The position numbers and the translations under genes were made by a program. This document shows positions 25,003 to 34,232 of a DNA stretch of 41,961 bases, piece by piece. The stretch is from NCBI GenBank assembly GCA_023301745.1, contig JALZVW010000057.1, forward strand, positions 1 through 41,961, written 5' to 3'. The notes beneath the pieces are model-generated. The model searched no databases. It saw only the letters and a list, made by a program, of their open reading frames with translations, and had not been told where the DNA came from. Source of the stretch: Arenicella sp. GTDB taxonomy: Bacteria; Pseudomonadota; Gammaproteobacteria; Arenicellales; Arenicellaceae. Within the stretch, counting starts at the first letter, position 1. Each line of letters begins with the position of its first letter.

Positions 25003-26835
25003 ATGTGTGGCATTGCCGGAATACTTTCACCTAAAACACCAGACCCAACGTCGGCCAATAACCCAGAGTTAGAGGCCACCCTTGATCCCTCTGTCATCAA
25101 GGATAGAGCGTCTAAGCTTAAGGCAATGCAAGATGCCTTAGTTCACCGTGGCCCGGACGACAAGGGCGCGCTTTTCTCAAAGTCATATCAAGCCGCGTTA
25201 ACTCATACCCGACTTTCTATTATCGACTTGACCGATGGCGGTCATCAGCCGATGAGCGCACAAGACCAACGCTATATAATCACCTTCAATGGCGAAATTT
25301 ATAATTATAAAAAGCTTCGCACTCAATTAGAGCTAGAAGGTGAGAAGTTTGAAAGCAGTTCTGACACCGAAGTTATTCTCAAACTCTACATTAATAAAGG
25401 GCCTGCCTGTGTTCACTTATTGCGAGGCATGTTCGCATTTCTAATTTGGGATGAGCAAGAACAAAAAGCATTTGCCGCACGAGATGCGCTCGGCATCAAA
25501 CCATTTTATTATCTCAAGCAAGACGATTCATTTATTTTCGCCTCTGAAATACGCGCCATCTTAGCCTCAGGTTTTAGCTCAAGAAAAATTTCAAGCCGTG
25601 GCGTGCTGAGTTATCTACTCAAGGGCACTGTCGCCGAACCTGACACAGCAATTAAAAATATAAAAATGCTTCCCGCAGGTACCTATCTCACATGGAAGGC
25701 CGGAAAAACTAAACTGCATCGATATTGGAACTTAGATTTTACCGTACAGCACTTCAGCCACACGAAAGCCATCGAAATTACCAGAACAGCTCTAGAGCAC
25801 ACTATTAGAGCGCACCTAGTCAGTGATGTGCCAGTAGGCGTCTTCCTAAGTGGCGGCATTGATTCAACCGCGTTAGTCGCAATAGCAAGTAGGCTGAGTA
25901 AAAAGCAAATAAACACCTATTCAATCGCGTTCGAAAACCCGGAATGGAACGAAGGCGATATTGCGCGCCGCGTGGCCAAACACTTTGGCACTAAGCATAC
26001 TGAACTTTTAATCACACCAGAGATCGCTAAATCATTGTTCAAACAGTTTTTGAACGATATTGACCAACCAACAATAGACGGTTTTAACACTTACTGCGTT
26101 TCAAAACTGGCGAGTGAACATGGAGAAAAAGTTGTCCTCTCGGGCCTAGGTGGTGACGAACTATTTGCAGGCTATAAGTCCTTCAGTATGCTGCCAGAAA
26201 TGATGAGAAAAAGTCATACGCTTAGCAAGCTCGAGTTCATCATTAAGCCTCTAAGTAAGGTGCTTTACCGAGTGCTTTCACCTCGTGCTCGACGCATTAG
26301 TGATGCGATTAATAATTCGGCATCACTGACCGCTGCGCACCAGAGCCTACGAGGAATATTTTCAATTTCCGAAGCCTACGAGCTTACCAATATTATTTGT
26401 AAAAAAGCGCCTAAAGAAATCGTGATTTCCGAACCCAACCACCCTTCTGATGCCGACAACATCAGTCATTTAGAGTTAAGCACTTATTTGCGCAACCAGC
26501 TTCTTAGAGACAGTGATGTTGCCAGCATGGCGTGGGGGCTTGAGTTGCGCGTGCCCTTCATAGACCGTGTATTTATAGAGCAAATTAGCGCAATTCCGGC
26601 CGATCTTCGCTTGCAGCAAGGCAAAAAAATGTTGATCGACTGTGTGCCAGAGCTACCATCATGGGTGGTTGAGCGCCCAAAACAAGGGTTTAGGTTTCCG
26701 TTTGATGAATGGTTTGAATCAAGCTGGCAAGAGATGACGGCGCCTGCCACACCTAAATGGATTCCACTAAAGCCATGGTATAGGCGCTGGAGCTTGATCG
26801 TATTAAACGATTGGAAAGCTCGCCATGTCAGATAA
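25003..26835 (+). CDS. asnB: Asparagine synthase (glutamine-hydrolysing), glycan-cluster type
   Basis: The 610-residue protein begins MCGIAGIL; Cys2 is the N-terminal nucleophile of the class II glutaminase domain. VHRGPDDKGA, LSIIDL and FNGEIYNY follow as in AsnB. The synthetase domain has the ATP-binding PP-loop FLSGGIDSTALVA and LSGLGGDELFAGY. The reaction is the amidation of aspartate, or in glycan clusters of a carboxylated sugar or lipid, using glutamine and ATP. The 3' end overlaps a glycosyltransferase gene by 11 bases. Such AsnB homologues often occur in exopolysaccharide or capsule loci with glycosyltransferases, so a role in modifying a surface glycan is as likely as asparagine supply. 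Confidence 0.92.
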   Translation: MCGIAGILSPKTPDPTSANNPELEATLDPSVIKDRASKLKAMQDALVHRGPDDKGALFSKSYQAALTHTRLSIIDLTDGGHQPMSAQDQRYIITFNGEIYNYKKLRTQLELEGEKFESSSDTEVILKLYINKGPACVHLLRGMFAFLIWDEQEQKAFAARDALGIKPFYYLKQDDSFIFASEIRAILASGFSSRKISSRGVLSYLLKGTVAEPDTAIKNIKMLPAGTYLTWKAGKTKLHRYWNLDFTVQHFSHTKAIEITRTALEHTIRAHLVSDVPVGVFLSGGIDSTALVAIASRLSKKQINTYSIAFENPEWNEGDIARRVAKHFGTKHTELLITPEIAKSLFKQFLNDIDQPTIDGFNTYCVSKLASEHGEKVVLSGLGGDELFAGYKSFSMLPEMMRKSHTLSKLEFIIKPLSKVLYRVLSPRARRISDAINNSASLTAAHQSLRGIFSISEAYELTNIICKKAPKEIVISEPNHPSDADNISHLELSTYLRNQLLRDSDVASMAWGLELRVPFIDRVFIEQISAIPADLRLQQGKKMLIDCVPELPSWVVERPKQGFRFPFDEWFESSWQEMTAPATPKWIPLKPWYRRWSLIVLNDWKARHVR

Positions 26836-28015
26836 ACACAAGCGCTTAAAAGTACTTCACGTTATTCCATCAGTGGCCGCCTGCCGAGGTGGGCCAAGTA
26901 AGGCTGTGGTAGAAATGGTGTCTAGCCTAAGAGACATAGGCATTGACGCAGAAATAGCCACCACCAACGATAATGGGCAAGACCAACTCGATGCCCCCTT
27001 AAATGACTTGATCGATTACAAGGGTGTTCCAACTCGTTTTTTTAAACGCTTCTCTCCACCCATTAAGGCTATTCGAGAATTTGCTTATTCACCAAATTTT
27101 GGTCATTGGTTGTCAAACAATATTAATGAATACGATGTTATTCATGTGCATGCTATCTTTTCATACTGCTCAAGCTATGCAATGCGTTTAGCTCGTAAAA
27201 AAGGAGTGCCTTATGTAGTGAGGCCCATCGGCCAACTTCAACAGTGGTCGCTCGAGCAATCTAAATCTAAAAAGGCGCTGTATCTGAACGCGCTAGAAAA
27301 AGCCAATTTAGTCTCCGCGGCAGCGGTGCATTTCACCTCTGAGTCCGAACAACAAGAGGCTTTAGCGCGCTTTAGACTTCAAACAGTGGTGGTACCGCTT
27401 GGGATTAATGCAACCGATCGCGCCCCATTATCTAAAAGCCAGATGCTCGAATTATGGGGCGTTCCTGCGGCTGAGTTCACCATTCTATACTTATCTAGAT
27501 TGCATGAAAAAAAGGGCTTAGAGCTCTTGATTCAGGCGCTAGCGAAAATTAAAACAGTCGATTTCAGACTACTGATCGCCGGCGATGGAGCCTCAGATTA
27601 TCAAAGCCAACTGACCCACCTCAGCACACAGCTGAGCATCGAACAACGCTGTCATTTTCTAGGTCACATCGACGGCGATCAAAAGACCGCGGCCTTACAA
27701 CATTCAGATCTATACGCCTTAACATCGTATTCAGAAAATTTCGGTATTTCGGTTTTAGAAGCGATGGCATCCGGGTTAGCCCCGCTCATTTCTAATCAAG
27801 TAGCCCTATCAAAAGCAATTGAACGTCACGCCTTAGGATTAGTGAGCACCACCGATGTAAGCGATATTGAATCAAAGCTTCGTTTTGCATTCACTCACAT
27901 CAAAGAGTTAAAGTTGATGGGGCGTAACGCTCAGCGATATACCGCTGAGCATTATGCATGGCCAGGAATCGCCAAACAATTAAAAGAACTCTACCAAACG
28001 ATTGCAAAAAGTTAG
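26825..28015 (+). CDS. Family 4 (GT-B) glycosyltransferase
   Basis: The 396-residue GT-B enzyme has the N-terminal acceptor domain start VLHVIPSVAACRGGPSKAVVEM, typical of polysaccharide glycosyltransferases. DVIHVHAIFSYCS lies in the middle. The donor domain has LYLSRLHEKKGLELLIQAL and the nucleotide-sugar EX7E region EAMASGLAPLISNQVAL, family 4. It probably transfers a sugar during surface polysaccharide assembly at the cytoplasmic membrane face. The ATG at 26825 lies inside asnB (11-base overlap), so the pair is coupled. No further glycan genes follow; the next gene is convergent 20 bases away. Confidence 0.9.
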   Translation: MSDKHKRLKVLHVIPSVAACRGGPSKAVVEMVSSLRDIGIDAEIATTNDNGQDQLDAPLNDLIDYKGVPTRFFKRFSPPIKAIREFAYSPNFGHWLSNNINEYDVIHVHAIFSYCSSYAMRLARKKGVPYVVRPIGQLQQWSLEQSKSKKALYLNALEKANLVSAAAVHFTSESEQQEALARFRLQTVVVPLGINATDRAPLSKSQMLELWGVPAAEFTILYLSRLHEKKGLELLIQALAKIKTVDFRLLIAGDGASDYQSQLTHLSTQLSIEQRCHFLGHIDGDQKTAALQHSDLYALTSYSENFGISVLEAMASGLAPLISNQVALSKAIERHALGLVSTTDVSDIESKLRFAFTHIKELKLMGRNAQRYTAEHYAWPGIAKQLKELYQTIAKS

Positions 28016-28035
28016 GGGCTTAACGGTTAAGTAAG

Positions 28036-29475
28036 CTAGGAGCTGCGAGCCACCAACGACGGCGAAGTGCCAAATACAAAGCGGCTAACCGTTAGCGACA
28101 AAAGTACGCAACTGATCAATGTCACAAACATTGAATGAATATAGTGAATCGGTGCGTAGAAAAATAAGGCTCCATAAAACACAACACCAAATATTACAGC
28201 GATAATCGCGGCACGCGAATCAACATCGTTAAACAATAGGCAAACCAAAAACGCGGACAAGATCGGCATGCTCAACAGCCCATATAGCTGCTGAATGGTT
28301 TCGATAATACTTGATGATTTAGCGTAGAACGGCACCAAAGCAAGCGCGATTAACACGATGCTGATGGTGATAATCACATTTAGCTTTTTAACGTTTGGCT
28401 TACTTGTGGAGTATTTTTCATGAATATCGCATACATATAATGCGGTAGACGCGTTTAAGATACTATTGACACTGGTTAACACCGCTGCGGCAATCGCCGC
28501 CGCGAACGCGCCTGATAGCCAAACCGGTAAAACATCACCAACGATTCGTCCATACGCACCATCATTTTCAATACGCCCATAAAGCTTGTATGACACGATA
28601 CCGGGTATCACAATAATGGCAGGCACGATTAATAGACGAATAACCGCCGCGGCATACACACCTTTCTGACCTTCTTGTACCGTTGGTGAGGCCATTGCTC
28701 TCTGCGTTATGGTTTGGTTGGTACTCCAATAAAAAATTTGAATAAACAACATGCCCGTTAGCAATGTATGCCAGGGAATTGCCGATGCGTTATCGCCAAT
28801 CAGAGTTAAACGGTCAGCCGGAATCCCGGTGAAGTCGAAATTAATCGCTTTCAATGCTAAAAAGACCACCACCATACCCAGACCAAGCAATAGTACACCG
28901 CTGTATGCGTCAGATACGGCAACGGCCCGTAAGCCACCAAACACGGCATAAGCTGAACCAGCCGCAGCAAAGGCGATTGCCAGGGTCATAATTGAGGTAT
29001 CAAGACCAAACATGGTGATCATGAATTTCGAGCCACCGTATAACATCGCGGGAATGAAAATGCCGACATTACCCAGCAAAAACAACACGCTAATCACCGC
29101 ACGAATGTGTTTATCACCATAACGTTTTTCTAACAACTCAGTGGTGGTTGTACACTCATACTTGTAGTAAACCGGCAAGAAAACCTTGGCTAGCACGATC
29201 AAGCCAATCACCGCTGCAAACTCCCACCAAGCAACAAGCAACATCTGGTTGCCGTTCATTCCGACTAATTGATCGGTGCTCAAGTTAGTTAAGGTGATCG
29301 AGCCGGCTACGAAAAGCCATGAAAGCCCGCCACCGGCTAAAAATACTTCTTTATTATCAGCGTCAACCGACTGATCGCTTGAGCGAATCGCAGCGCGGCA
29401 TTTTATATAGGTCAAAAACGCTATTAGCGCGGTAATGAAGATAAAGATGCTAACTTGAATGGTCGTTGATGACAT
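28036..29475 (-). CDS. Sodium:solute symporter (SSS/SLC5 family)
   Basis: The 479-residue polytopic inner-membrane protein has about 13-14 predicted membrane helices. SLC5 features include the early NLSTDQLVGMNGNQM region, where sugar symporters place sodium- and substrate-binding residues. KYECTTTTELLEKRYGD follows, then GGLRAVAVSDAYSGVLLLG and the central SVNSILNASTALYVCDIHEKY, with the conserved sodium-site serine/threonine region. These patterns are closest to SglT-like sugar or inositol transporters, so sodium-driven sugar uptake is the best guess, but the substrate is not determined. The gene stands alone on the minus strand, with a 258-base AT-rich gap upstream and convergent with the glycosyltransferase. 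Confidence 0.88.
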   Translation of the reverse strand: MSSTTIQVSIFIFITALIAFLTYIKCRAAIRSSDQSVDADNKEVFLAGGGLSWLFVAGSITLTNLSTDQLVGMNGNQMLLVAWWEFAAVIGLIVLAKVFLPVYYKYECTTTTELLEKRYGDKHIRAVISVLFLLGNVGIFIPAMLYGGSKFMITMFGLDTSIMTLAIAFAAAGSAYAVFGGLRAVAVSDAYSGVLLLGLGMVVVFLALKAINFDFTGIPADRLTLIGDNASAIPWHTLLTGMLFIQIFYWSTNQTITQRAMASPTVQEGQKGVYAAAVIRLLIVPAIIVIPGIVSYKLYGRIENDGAYGRIVGDVLPVWLSGAFAAAIAAAVLTSVNSILNASTALYVCDIHEKYSTSKPNVKKLNVIITISIVLIALALVPFYAKSSSIIETIQQLYGLLSMPILSAFLVCLLFNDVDSRAAIIAVIFGVVFYGALFFYAPIHYIHSMFVTLISCVLLSLTVSRFVFGTSPSLVARSS

Positions 29476-29733
29476 AGCGTGCTCTCTTATTTATGCATTA
29501 TTGGATTTGCATGTCGATTAACACACAACTTGATTCCAAATTCATAGCAATCAAATCACATAGTAACGAGTCAGAAATATGATTTCATTTTTGTATTATT
29601 TCTAATAATCATATAAATAATACCAGTGAGAATGAGATCGCTCCAGCACTATTTAACATCTAAAACGCATTGATTAGCAGGCTGAAATAAACTCGAACCT
29701 GCCATCTCATCGCTGAATAGAAAAGCATTTAGC

Positions 29734-30444
29734 TTAAGTGATCTGGGCTTCTAAAGCCCCAACCAACTCATTACTGAGCCCTAATGCGGTCACTAAACTG
29801 TCTTTATAGAGCGTTTCAGTTAAGCTTGAATCGTCACCAATCAATAAGCGTGTCGCAATATAAACTTCGCTCGCCTCGACTTGGCTGCCCACTTTCTGAG
29901 CGAGTTCACCCGCGCTGAGTGGTGAATCAATGATGTTTTCTAAGATCATTGCCATCTCACCCGGCAAGTGCATCTCAAGAATTTCGTGCTTGATCGCTTG
30001 TTGCTCCTGGTTGTCGATCTTACCGTCGGCGTTGGCGGCCGCTACCATCGCTTCAATCAGCAATAGCCCTCTAGATTCAGACGCCTCAGAGTCAAGCTCA
30101 TGCAGAGCTTGATTAGCGGGGCTCATGACATCGCCGGTCTGCTTCCAATTTTGATAACCTTTGTAAGCCGCGGTGCCCAATGCCGCCAGGCCGCCTACCT
30201 TTATCGCGCTACCGGTAAGCTTTCGGCCACCGCTGGTGCCAAGCAGACCTAGCAGCAATGCTGATGCTAAGGCACCTTTTTTAAGCCCATCAAGCATGCG
30301 ATCTCGGGCTTCTCCTTGCTCGGGAATATCTAATTTCTCTTCAGCGAGTGCTTGGCCTTTCTCAGCGTATTGCTTGCCGACATTCAATATTTTTTCTAAT
30401 AACTCGCCCGCATCGAAGCGCGCACTTTCATGTTCATTACTCAT
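29734..30444 (-). CDS. yebE: YebE-like DUF533/TerB-fold membrane protein
   Basis: The 236-residue protein has a hydrophilic start and then a glycine/alanine-rich membrane stretch (GALASALLLGLLGTSGGRKL, about residues 57-76) with GGLAALGTAAYKGYQNW after it. The C-terminal half (about 125-230) is an acidic helical domain containing LIEAMVAAANADGKIDNQEQQ, the TerB-like signature with an EF-hand-like acidic loop. This combination defines the DUF533/YebE family, of poorly known function and envelope-stress linked in enterobacteria. It stands 53 bases downstream of rlmD on the same strand and may be cotranscribed with it. Confidence 0.88.
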   Translation of the reverse strand: MSNEHESARFDAGELLEKILNVGKQYAEKGQALAEEKLDIPEQGEARDRMLDGLKKGALASALLLGLLGTSGGRKLTGSAIKVGGLAALGTAAYKGYQNWKQTGDVMSPANQALHELDSEASESRGLLLIEAMVAAANADGKIDNQEQQAIKHEILEMHLPGEMAMILENIIDSPLSAGELAQKVGSQVEASEVYIATRLLIGDDSSLTETLYKDSLVTALGLSNELVGALEAQIT

Positions 30445-30497
30445 CTCAGAAGTCCCGTTTTTAGTCGCATAGAACTCCCTATTTAACCATAGTTTTG

Positions 30498-31847
30498 CTA
30501 TTTTTCGAAAACCGCGATTGATTCGACGTGCGCAGTATGAGGAAACATGTCGATAACGCCTGCATGCGTCATTCGATAACCGTGCTCGTTAACCATGACA
30601 CCCGCATCTCTGGCTAGCGTCGCAGGGCCGCAAGAAACGTAGACAACTTTAGACGCGCCAAACGCAGGTAAACGCTTAATCATCTCGGCCGCCCCAGAGC
30701 GCGGTGGATCAAGCAAAATTTTATCAAATTTCTGCTCAAGCCAGTCTCCGTGCGAGCCAGAGCTCATGTCTTCTTTGAATAAATCACCAAAATGAAAATC
30801 AACGCTATTTAAGCCATTAAGTTCCCGGTTATGGATAGCACGGTTCACCAATGCTTGATCACCTTCAACCCCAACAACATGATTTGAATGCCTGGCTAAA
30901 GGCAGGGTAAAATTACCCACGCCACAGAACAAATCTAAAACACGGTCATTTTTTTGAACATCGAGTAAGTCGACCGCTTTACTAACAAGCTGTTCATTAA
31001 TGCCGGCGTTTACTTGAATGAAATCGGTTGGCAAGAACTCAATTTTAATATCAAAATCTTTGAATTCATAAAATAGCGCATCAGGCTTTTCAGGGTATAG
31101 CGGGTGCACGCTCTTCAAATTACCAGGCTGAAGAAACAGTTGTACCGTATTACGCTTAGCAAACTCGGTTAGCAGTTCTAAATCACTTTGCACAAAAGCC
31201 TCAAGATGACGAACAATCATAACCACGGCATTATCAGCAACCGAGATTTCAATTTGAGGGATCTTGTCATTACACGAGGTCTTCTCTAAGGTTTCGCGCA
31301 AGTCTGGGAACATCGCTGATACTTCGGGGTACAGCACTTCACACTTGTCGGTCGGCTGAATATAGCTAGTATTGCGTTCTCGAAAGCCAACGATCATGCC
31401 GCCTTTCTTAGGTACAAACTTAGCACCTAAACGAGCACGACGCCGATAACCCCAATGTTTACCTGTCATGGGTTCAAGCAAAGCCTCGGGTTGCACATTG
31501 CCGATTTTCTTAAAATTCTCTAACAGCGCCTGCTGCTTATATTTAAGCTGCACGTTTTCGTCCAAATGCTGTAATACACAGCCACCGCAATCACCAAACA
31601 CCGCACACTTAGGCTCAATTCGATGTTCTGATGGCTCCAAAACCTCTATTGTGGTGCCAAATAAATAGCTTTTACGATTCATCACCGGAATGTAGAGAAC
31701 CTTTTCACCCGGCAGCGCAAAGTCGACGAAAACAACTTTGCCATCTTCTCCACGGCCTACCCCGCGGCCATCATGAGCCATCGATTCAATTTGAATCTCG
31801 CGCGGAGTTAAATCTAGCTGCTTACGATTACGGCGACGTCTGGACAT
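30498..31847 (-). CDS. rlmD: 23S rRNA (uracil(1939)-C5)-methyltransferase
   Basis: RlmD uses SAM to methylate U1939 of 23S rRNA. The N-terminal TRAM domain (about residues 12-72) is followed by the 4Fe-4S ligands Cys81, Cys87, Cys90 and Cys169 (CAVFGDCGGCVLQ and DKCEVLY). The Rossmann methyltransferase domain contains VLDLFCGVGNFTLPLA, LLDPPRSGA and the catalytic cysteine in VVYVSCGPATLARD. The 449-residue length is normal. In pseudomonads rlmD lies beside cysM and relA; here cysM is still near, but a MAPEG gene and an exonuclease gene separate them, and relA is absent. Confidence 0.95.
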   Translation of the reverse strand: MSRRRRNRKQLDLTPREIQIESMAHDGRGVGRGEDGKVVFVDFALPGEKVLYIPVMNRKSYLFGTTIEVLEPSEHRIEPKCAVFGDCGGCVLQHLDENVQLKYKQQALLENFKKIGNVQPEALLEPMTGKHWGYRRRARLGAKFVPKKGGMIVGFRERNTSYIQPTDKCEVLYPEVSAMFPDLRETLEKTSCNDKIPQIEISVADNAVVMIVRHLEAFVQSDLELLTEFAKRNTVQLFLQPGNLKSVHPLYPEKPDALFYEFKDFDIKIEFLPTDFIQVNAGINEQLVSKAVDLLDVQKNDRVLDLFCGVGNFTLPLARHSNHVVGVEGDQALVNRAIHNRELNGLNSVDFHFGDLFKEDMSSGSHGDWLEQKFDKILLDPPRSGAAEMIKRLPAFGASKVVYVSCGPATLARDAGVMVNEHGYRMTHAGVIDMFPHTAHVESIAVFEK

Positions 31848-32004
31848 GATTAGGTCTCAAAAAAATAGGAAGTTGTTCCGAAAAAATCGGAATTGGAGCG
31901 GGCGCCATTTTAGTGCAAGCGTGCCCTCTTGGGTATATCATTTGGTCACATAACGAAAACAAATTTTCAAAACCACAACTGTTAAACCCTTCACGGAACC
32001 AACC

Positions 32005-32391
32005 ATGGCTTATGTCGCTCTCGTCACTCTAATAATCTTAGTTCAGTACTTTTTCTTTGTCATGCAAGCTGGGCTGGCACGCGGTAAAGACACCGTCGTC
32101 GCTCCAGCCACCACTGGCGATGAAATGTACGAACGTAAATCTCGAGTGCAAATGAACACGCTCGAGCAGTTAATGATCACCTTGCCGGCACTGTGGATTT
32201 GTGCCCATTACTTTCGCCCAGATGTGGCGGCCTTATCAGGCCTAGCGTTCGTAATAGGTCGTTTTATGTACTCGTATCTTTACATCAAAAACCCGAAGTC
32301 TCGCGGCCCGGGTTTCGCAATTGGCTTACTTGCTAATGTAATCCTTATTGGCTGCGGCTTGTACGGTGTAATTGCCAGTACCATAGCCTAA
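32005..32391 (+). CDS. MAPEG family membrane protein
   Basis: The 128-residue protein has four likely membrane helices. The MAPEG (membrane-associated eicosanoid/glutathione metabolism) pattern is visible: a first helix, a loop with ERKSRVQMNTLEQLMITLPALWICA containing the conserved Arg-x-x-x-Asn-x-x-Glu (quoted here as a motif, RVQMNTLE), and FVIGRFMYSYLYIKNPKSRGPGF later. The family includes glutathione-dependent membrane transferases, but bacterial members like this are uncharacterised. It is divergent from rlmD and converges on the exonuclease gene with a 4-base overlap of their stop codons. Confidence 0.85.
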   Translation: MAYVALVTLIILVQYFFFVMQAGLARGKDTVVAPATTGDEMYERKSRVQMNTLEQLMITLPALWICAHYFRPDVAALSGLAFVIGRFMYSYLYIKNPKSRGPGFAIGLLANVILIGCGLYGVIASTIA

Positions 32392-33173
32392 TTATCAGGC
32401 TCTCCTTCCCACACTTGCAAAAACTCTTGCAAGTGTGGCTCGCCATTCTTAAGCGCCGTTTTGACTACCTCATGCTCGAGCGCCAGGCCGTCGTCGGTTA
32501 AGTTGCCGCGCACGTATTGCCAATGCAAATACACAAGATAGGTATTTAACGCGTCGGTTTCGCAATAGTCTCTAATCGCTTTAATTTCACCGGCCTGATA
32601 CTGCTCCCAGACTTTAGACCCACTCATGCCCATCTTGCCGGGAAGACCCAACAGTACCGCGATCTCATCGAGGGGCGCGAAAGCGCGATTGTTATAGCCC
32701 GCGATGACATCCATTAAGTCTGTGTGCCGCGAATGAAAGCGGCCAATATAATTATTCCATTTAAAATCGCGATCATCTTCGCCTAAATCCCAATAGCGCG
32801 GTGCTTGAACACCGTTAATAAGGCCTCGATAATGCAAAACAGGCAAATCGAAACCAGAGCCATTCCAAGTAACTAAAGTTGGGGTATGCTTATCAACCCC
32901 ATCAAAAAAATTCTGAACAATTTCTTTTTCAGAGCTGCCTTCGCTACCAAGCGTCCAAACTGAAAACTGGTCCTTTTGTACGTTTCGATACACCGCTGAA
33001 ATGGCCACTACTTTTTGCAAATGGGTGGCTATAAAATCGTGACCCACTTTTTCTCGACGCTTAGCAAACATGGCCTCGCCAACATCAGCATCGCTTAAGT
33101 CTTTAAGCTCGTGTAGTTTTCGCCCACCGTCAACATCCGGAATGGTTTCAATATCAAACGCGAGTATATTCAT
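32388..33173 (-). CDS. 3'-5' exonuclease, PolB-like DEDDy family
   Basis: The 261-residue protein belongs to the predicted PolB-like exonuclease family. The first acidic motif is LAFDIETIPD (Asp6 and Glu8), the second is in VTWNGSGFDLPVL, and the third lies near YCETDALNTYLVYLHW. It lacks a polymerase domain and is a stand-alone nuclease; its cellular substrate is unknown. It ends convergently with MAPEG, and its last codons contain a 12-bp inverted repeat. It precedes no same-strand gene closely: cysM lies 83 bases upstream on the same strand and could be cotranscribed. Confidence 0.9.
   Translation of the reverse strand: MNILAFDIETIPDVDGGRKLHELKDLSDADVGEAMFAKRREKVGHDFIATHLQKVVAISAVYRNVQKDQFSVWTLGSEGSSEKEIVQNFFDGVDKHTPTLVTWNGSGFDLPVLHYRGLINGVQAPRYWDLGEDDRDFKWNNYIGRFHSRHTDLMDVIAGYNNRAFAPLDEIAVLLGLPGKMGMSGSKVWEQYQAGEIKAIRDYCETDALNTYLVYLHWQYVRGNLTDDGLALEHEVVKTALKNGEPHLQEFLQVWEGEPDN
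32409..32438 (+). terminator. 12-bp inverted repeat inside the exonuclease 3' end, possible MAPEG terminator
   Basis: CCACACTTGCAA (32409-32420) and TTGCAAGTGTGG (32427-32438) pair perfectly with a 6-base loop, starting 18 bases after the MAPEG stop. It is also within the last codons of the convergent exonuclease, encoding part of HLQEFLQVW. On the plus strand the hairpin is followed by CTCGCCATTCTT, a weak pyrimidine stretch, so intrinsic termination is plausible but not certain. Confidence 0.5.
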
Positions 33174-33256
33174 TTAAAGCCCTTAGTTTTCTATACGTCT
33201 TTGAGTTTAAATCGTGGTTTCATTATCGCCAGCGGCCACGGGGTAGCTAAATTGAA

Positions 33257-34156
33257 CTAATAAACCCCGGTCGACAAATATCGGTCGCCGCGGTCACAGA
33301 CTATCGAGACGATTACTGATTTTTCACCCGCCGCTTCTTGCTCAGCCGCCACTTGCAAGGCAATAGCCATTGCACCACCGGACGAGACACCGGCAAAAAT
33401 ACCCTCTTGAGTGGCCATTGCTCGCATAGTTTCTTCAGCTAATGTCTGATGTACATCAACAGTGCGATCGACTCGCTCAGCATCGAATATTTTAGGCAAA
33501 TACTCTTGTGGCCATCGACGAATGCCTGGAATTTCAGACGCCCCTTCAGGTTGAACACCAATGATTTCGATGCTGGGGTTTTGCTCCTTTAAATATGCCG
33601 AGACCCCCATGATGGTGCCAGTAGTTCCCATCGAACTCACAAAGTGAGTCACCTCACCGCCGGTATCTCGCCAGATTTCAGGGCCAGTAGAAACGTAATG
33701 AGCGTTCCAGTTGTCGGCATTGGAAAATTGATCTAATACCACACCTTCGCCGTTTGCATGCATGTCGCTGGCCATATCTCGAGCCAACTCCATACCACCG
33801 GCTTGCTTCGAAACCGAGATAATATTTGCGCCAAAAGCACGCATAGAAGCTCGTCGCTCTTCACTCATATTATCGGGCATCAATAAGGTCATTTTGTAAC
33901 CTTTCATCGCGGCGGCCATGGCTAATGCAATACCGGTATTGCCGCTGGTTGCCTCAATTAAGGTATCGCCTGGCTTGATATCACCACGCGCTTCAGCTTG
34001 GGCAATCATATTTAACGCTGGCCGATCTTTCACAGAACCCGCTGGGTTATTGCCTTCGAGCTTACCCAATACTGTTACATGTTCACCTTGCCAAAGGCGC
34101 TTCAATTTAACTAAGGGAGTATTGCCGACTAGGTCTTCGAGATGTTTGTATTGCAC
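33257..34156 (-). CDS. cysM: Cysteine synthase B
   Basis: The 299-residue PLP-dependent O-acetylserine sulfhydrylase makes cysteine from O-acetylserine and sulfide or thiosulfate. The PLP lysine is Lys43 in NPAGSVKDRPALNMI, next to KLEGNNPAGSVKD. TSGNTGIALAMAAAMKGY contains the Asn-binding loop, and SSMGTTGTIMG is the phosphate-binding loop. The 299-residue length and RWPQEYLPKIFD favour CysM over CysK. The start is GTG at 34156; an in-frame TAA lies four codons upstream, and the next Met is internal, so this start is forced. The Shine-Dalgarno is weak. A terminator for the upstream gene sits 30 bases before it. Confidence 0.94.
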   Translation of the reverse strand: MQYKHLEDLVGNTPLVKLKRLWQGEHVTVLGKLEGNNPAGSVKDRPALNMIAQAEARGDIKPGDTLIEATSGNTGIALAMAAAMKGYKMTLLMPDNMSEERRASMRAFGANIISVSKQAGGMELARDMASDMHANGEGVVLDQFSNADNWNAHYVSTGPEIWRDTGGEVTHFVSSMGTTGTIMGVSAYLKEQNPSIEIIGVQPEGASEIPGIRRWPQEYLPKIFDAERVDRTVDVHQTLAEETMRAMATQEGIFAGVSSGGAMAIALQVAAEQEAAGEKSVIVSIVCDRGDRYLSTGVY

Positions 34157-34186
34157 TGTGTAAATTTACTCGTTTGTTTATATTAC

Positions 34187-34216
34187 AAAAATAGATCGCC
34201 GGCCTCGGCGATCTAT
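34187..34216 (-). terminator. Rho-independent terminator of the BI-1 family gene
   Basis: Arms ATAGATCGCCG (34191-34201) and CGGCGATCTAT (34206-34216) pair perfectly over 11 bp with a 4-base loop. On the minus strand the stem is followed directly by a run of T (complement of AAAA at 34187-34190). It lies 16 bases after the BI-1 gene stop and just upstream of cysM, separating the two transcripts. Confidence 0.9.
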
Positions 34217-34232
34217 TGGGTATTGAAAATAA

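Noticed and set aside
28019-28031. Palindrome CTTAACGGTTAAG between convergent genes
   Set aside because: It is short, has a one-base centre and no T-run, so neither a terminator nor an operator is supported.
31876-31892. Hairpin TTCCGA/TCGGAA upstream of rlmD
   Set aside because: A 6-bp stem with an A5 loop in an AT-rich leader is not unusual, and no terminator or known element fits.
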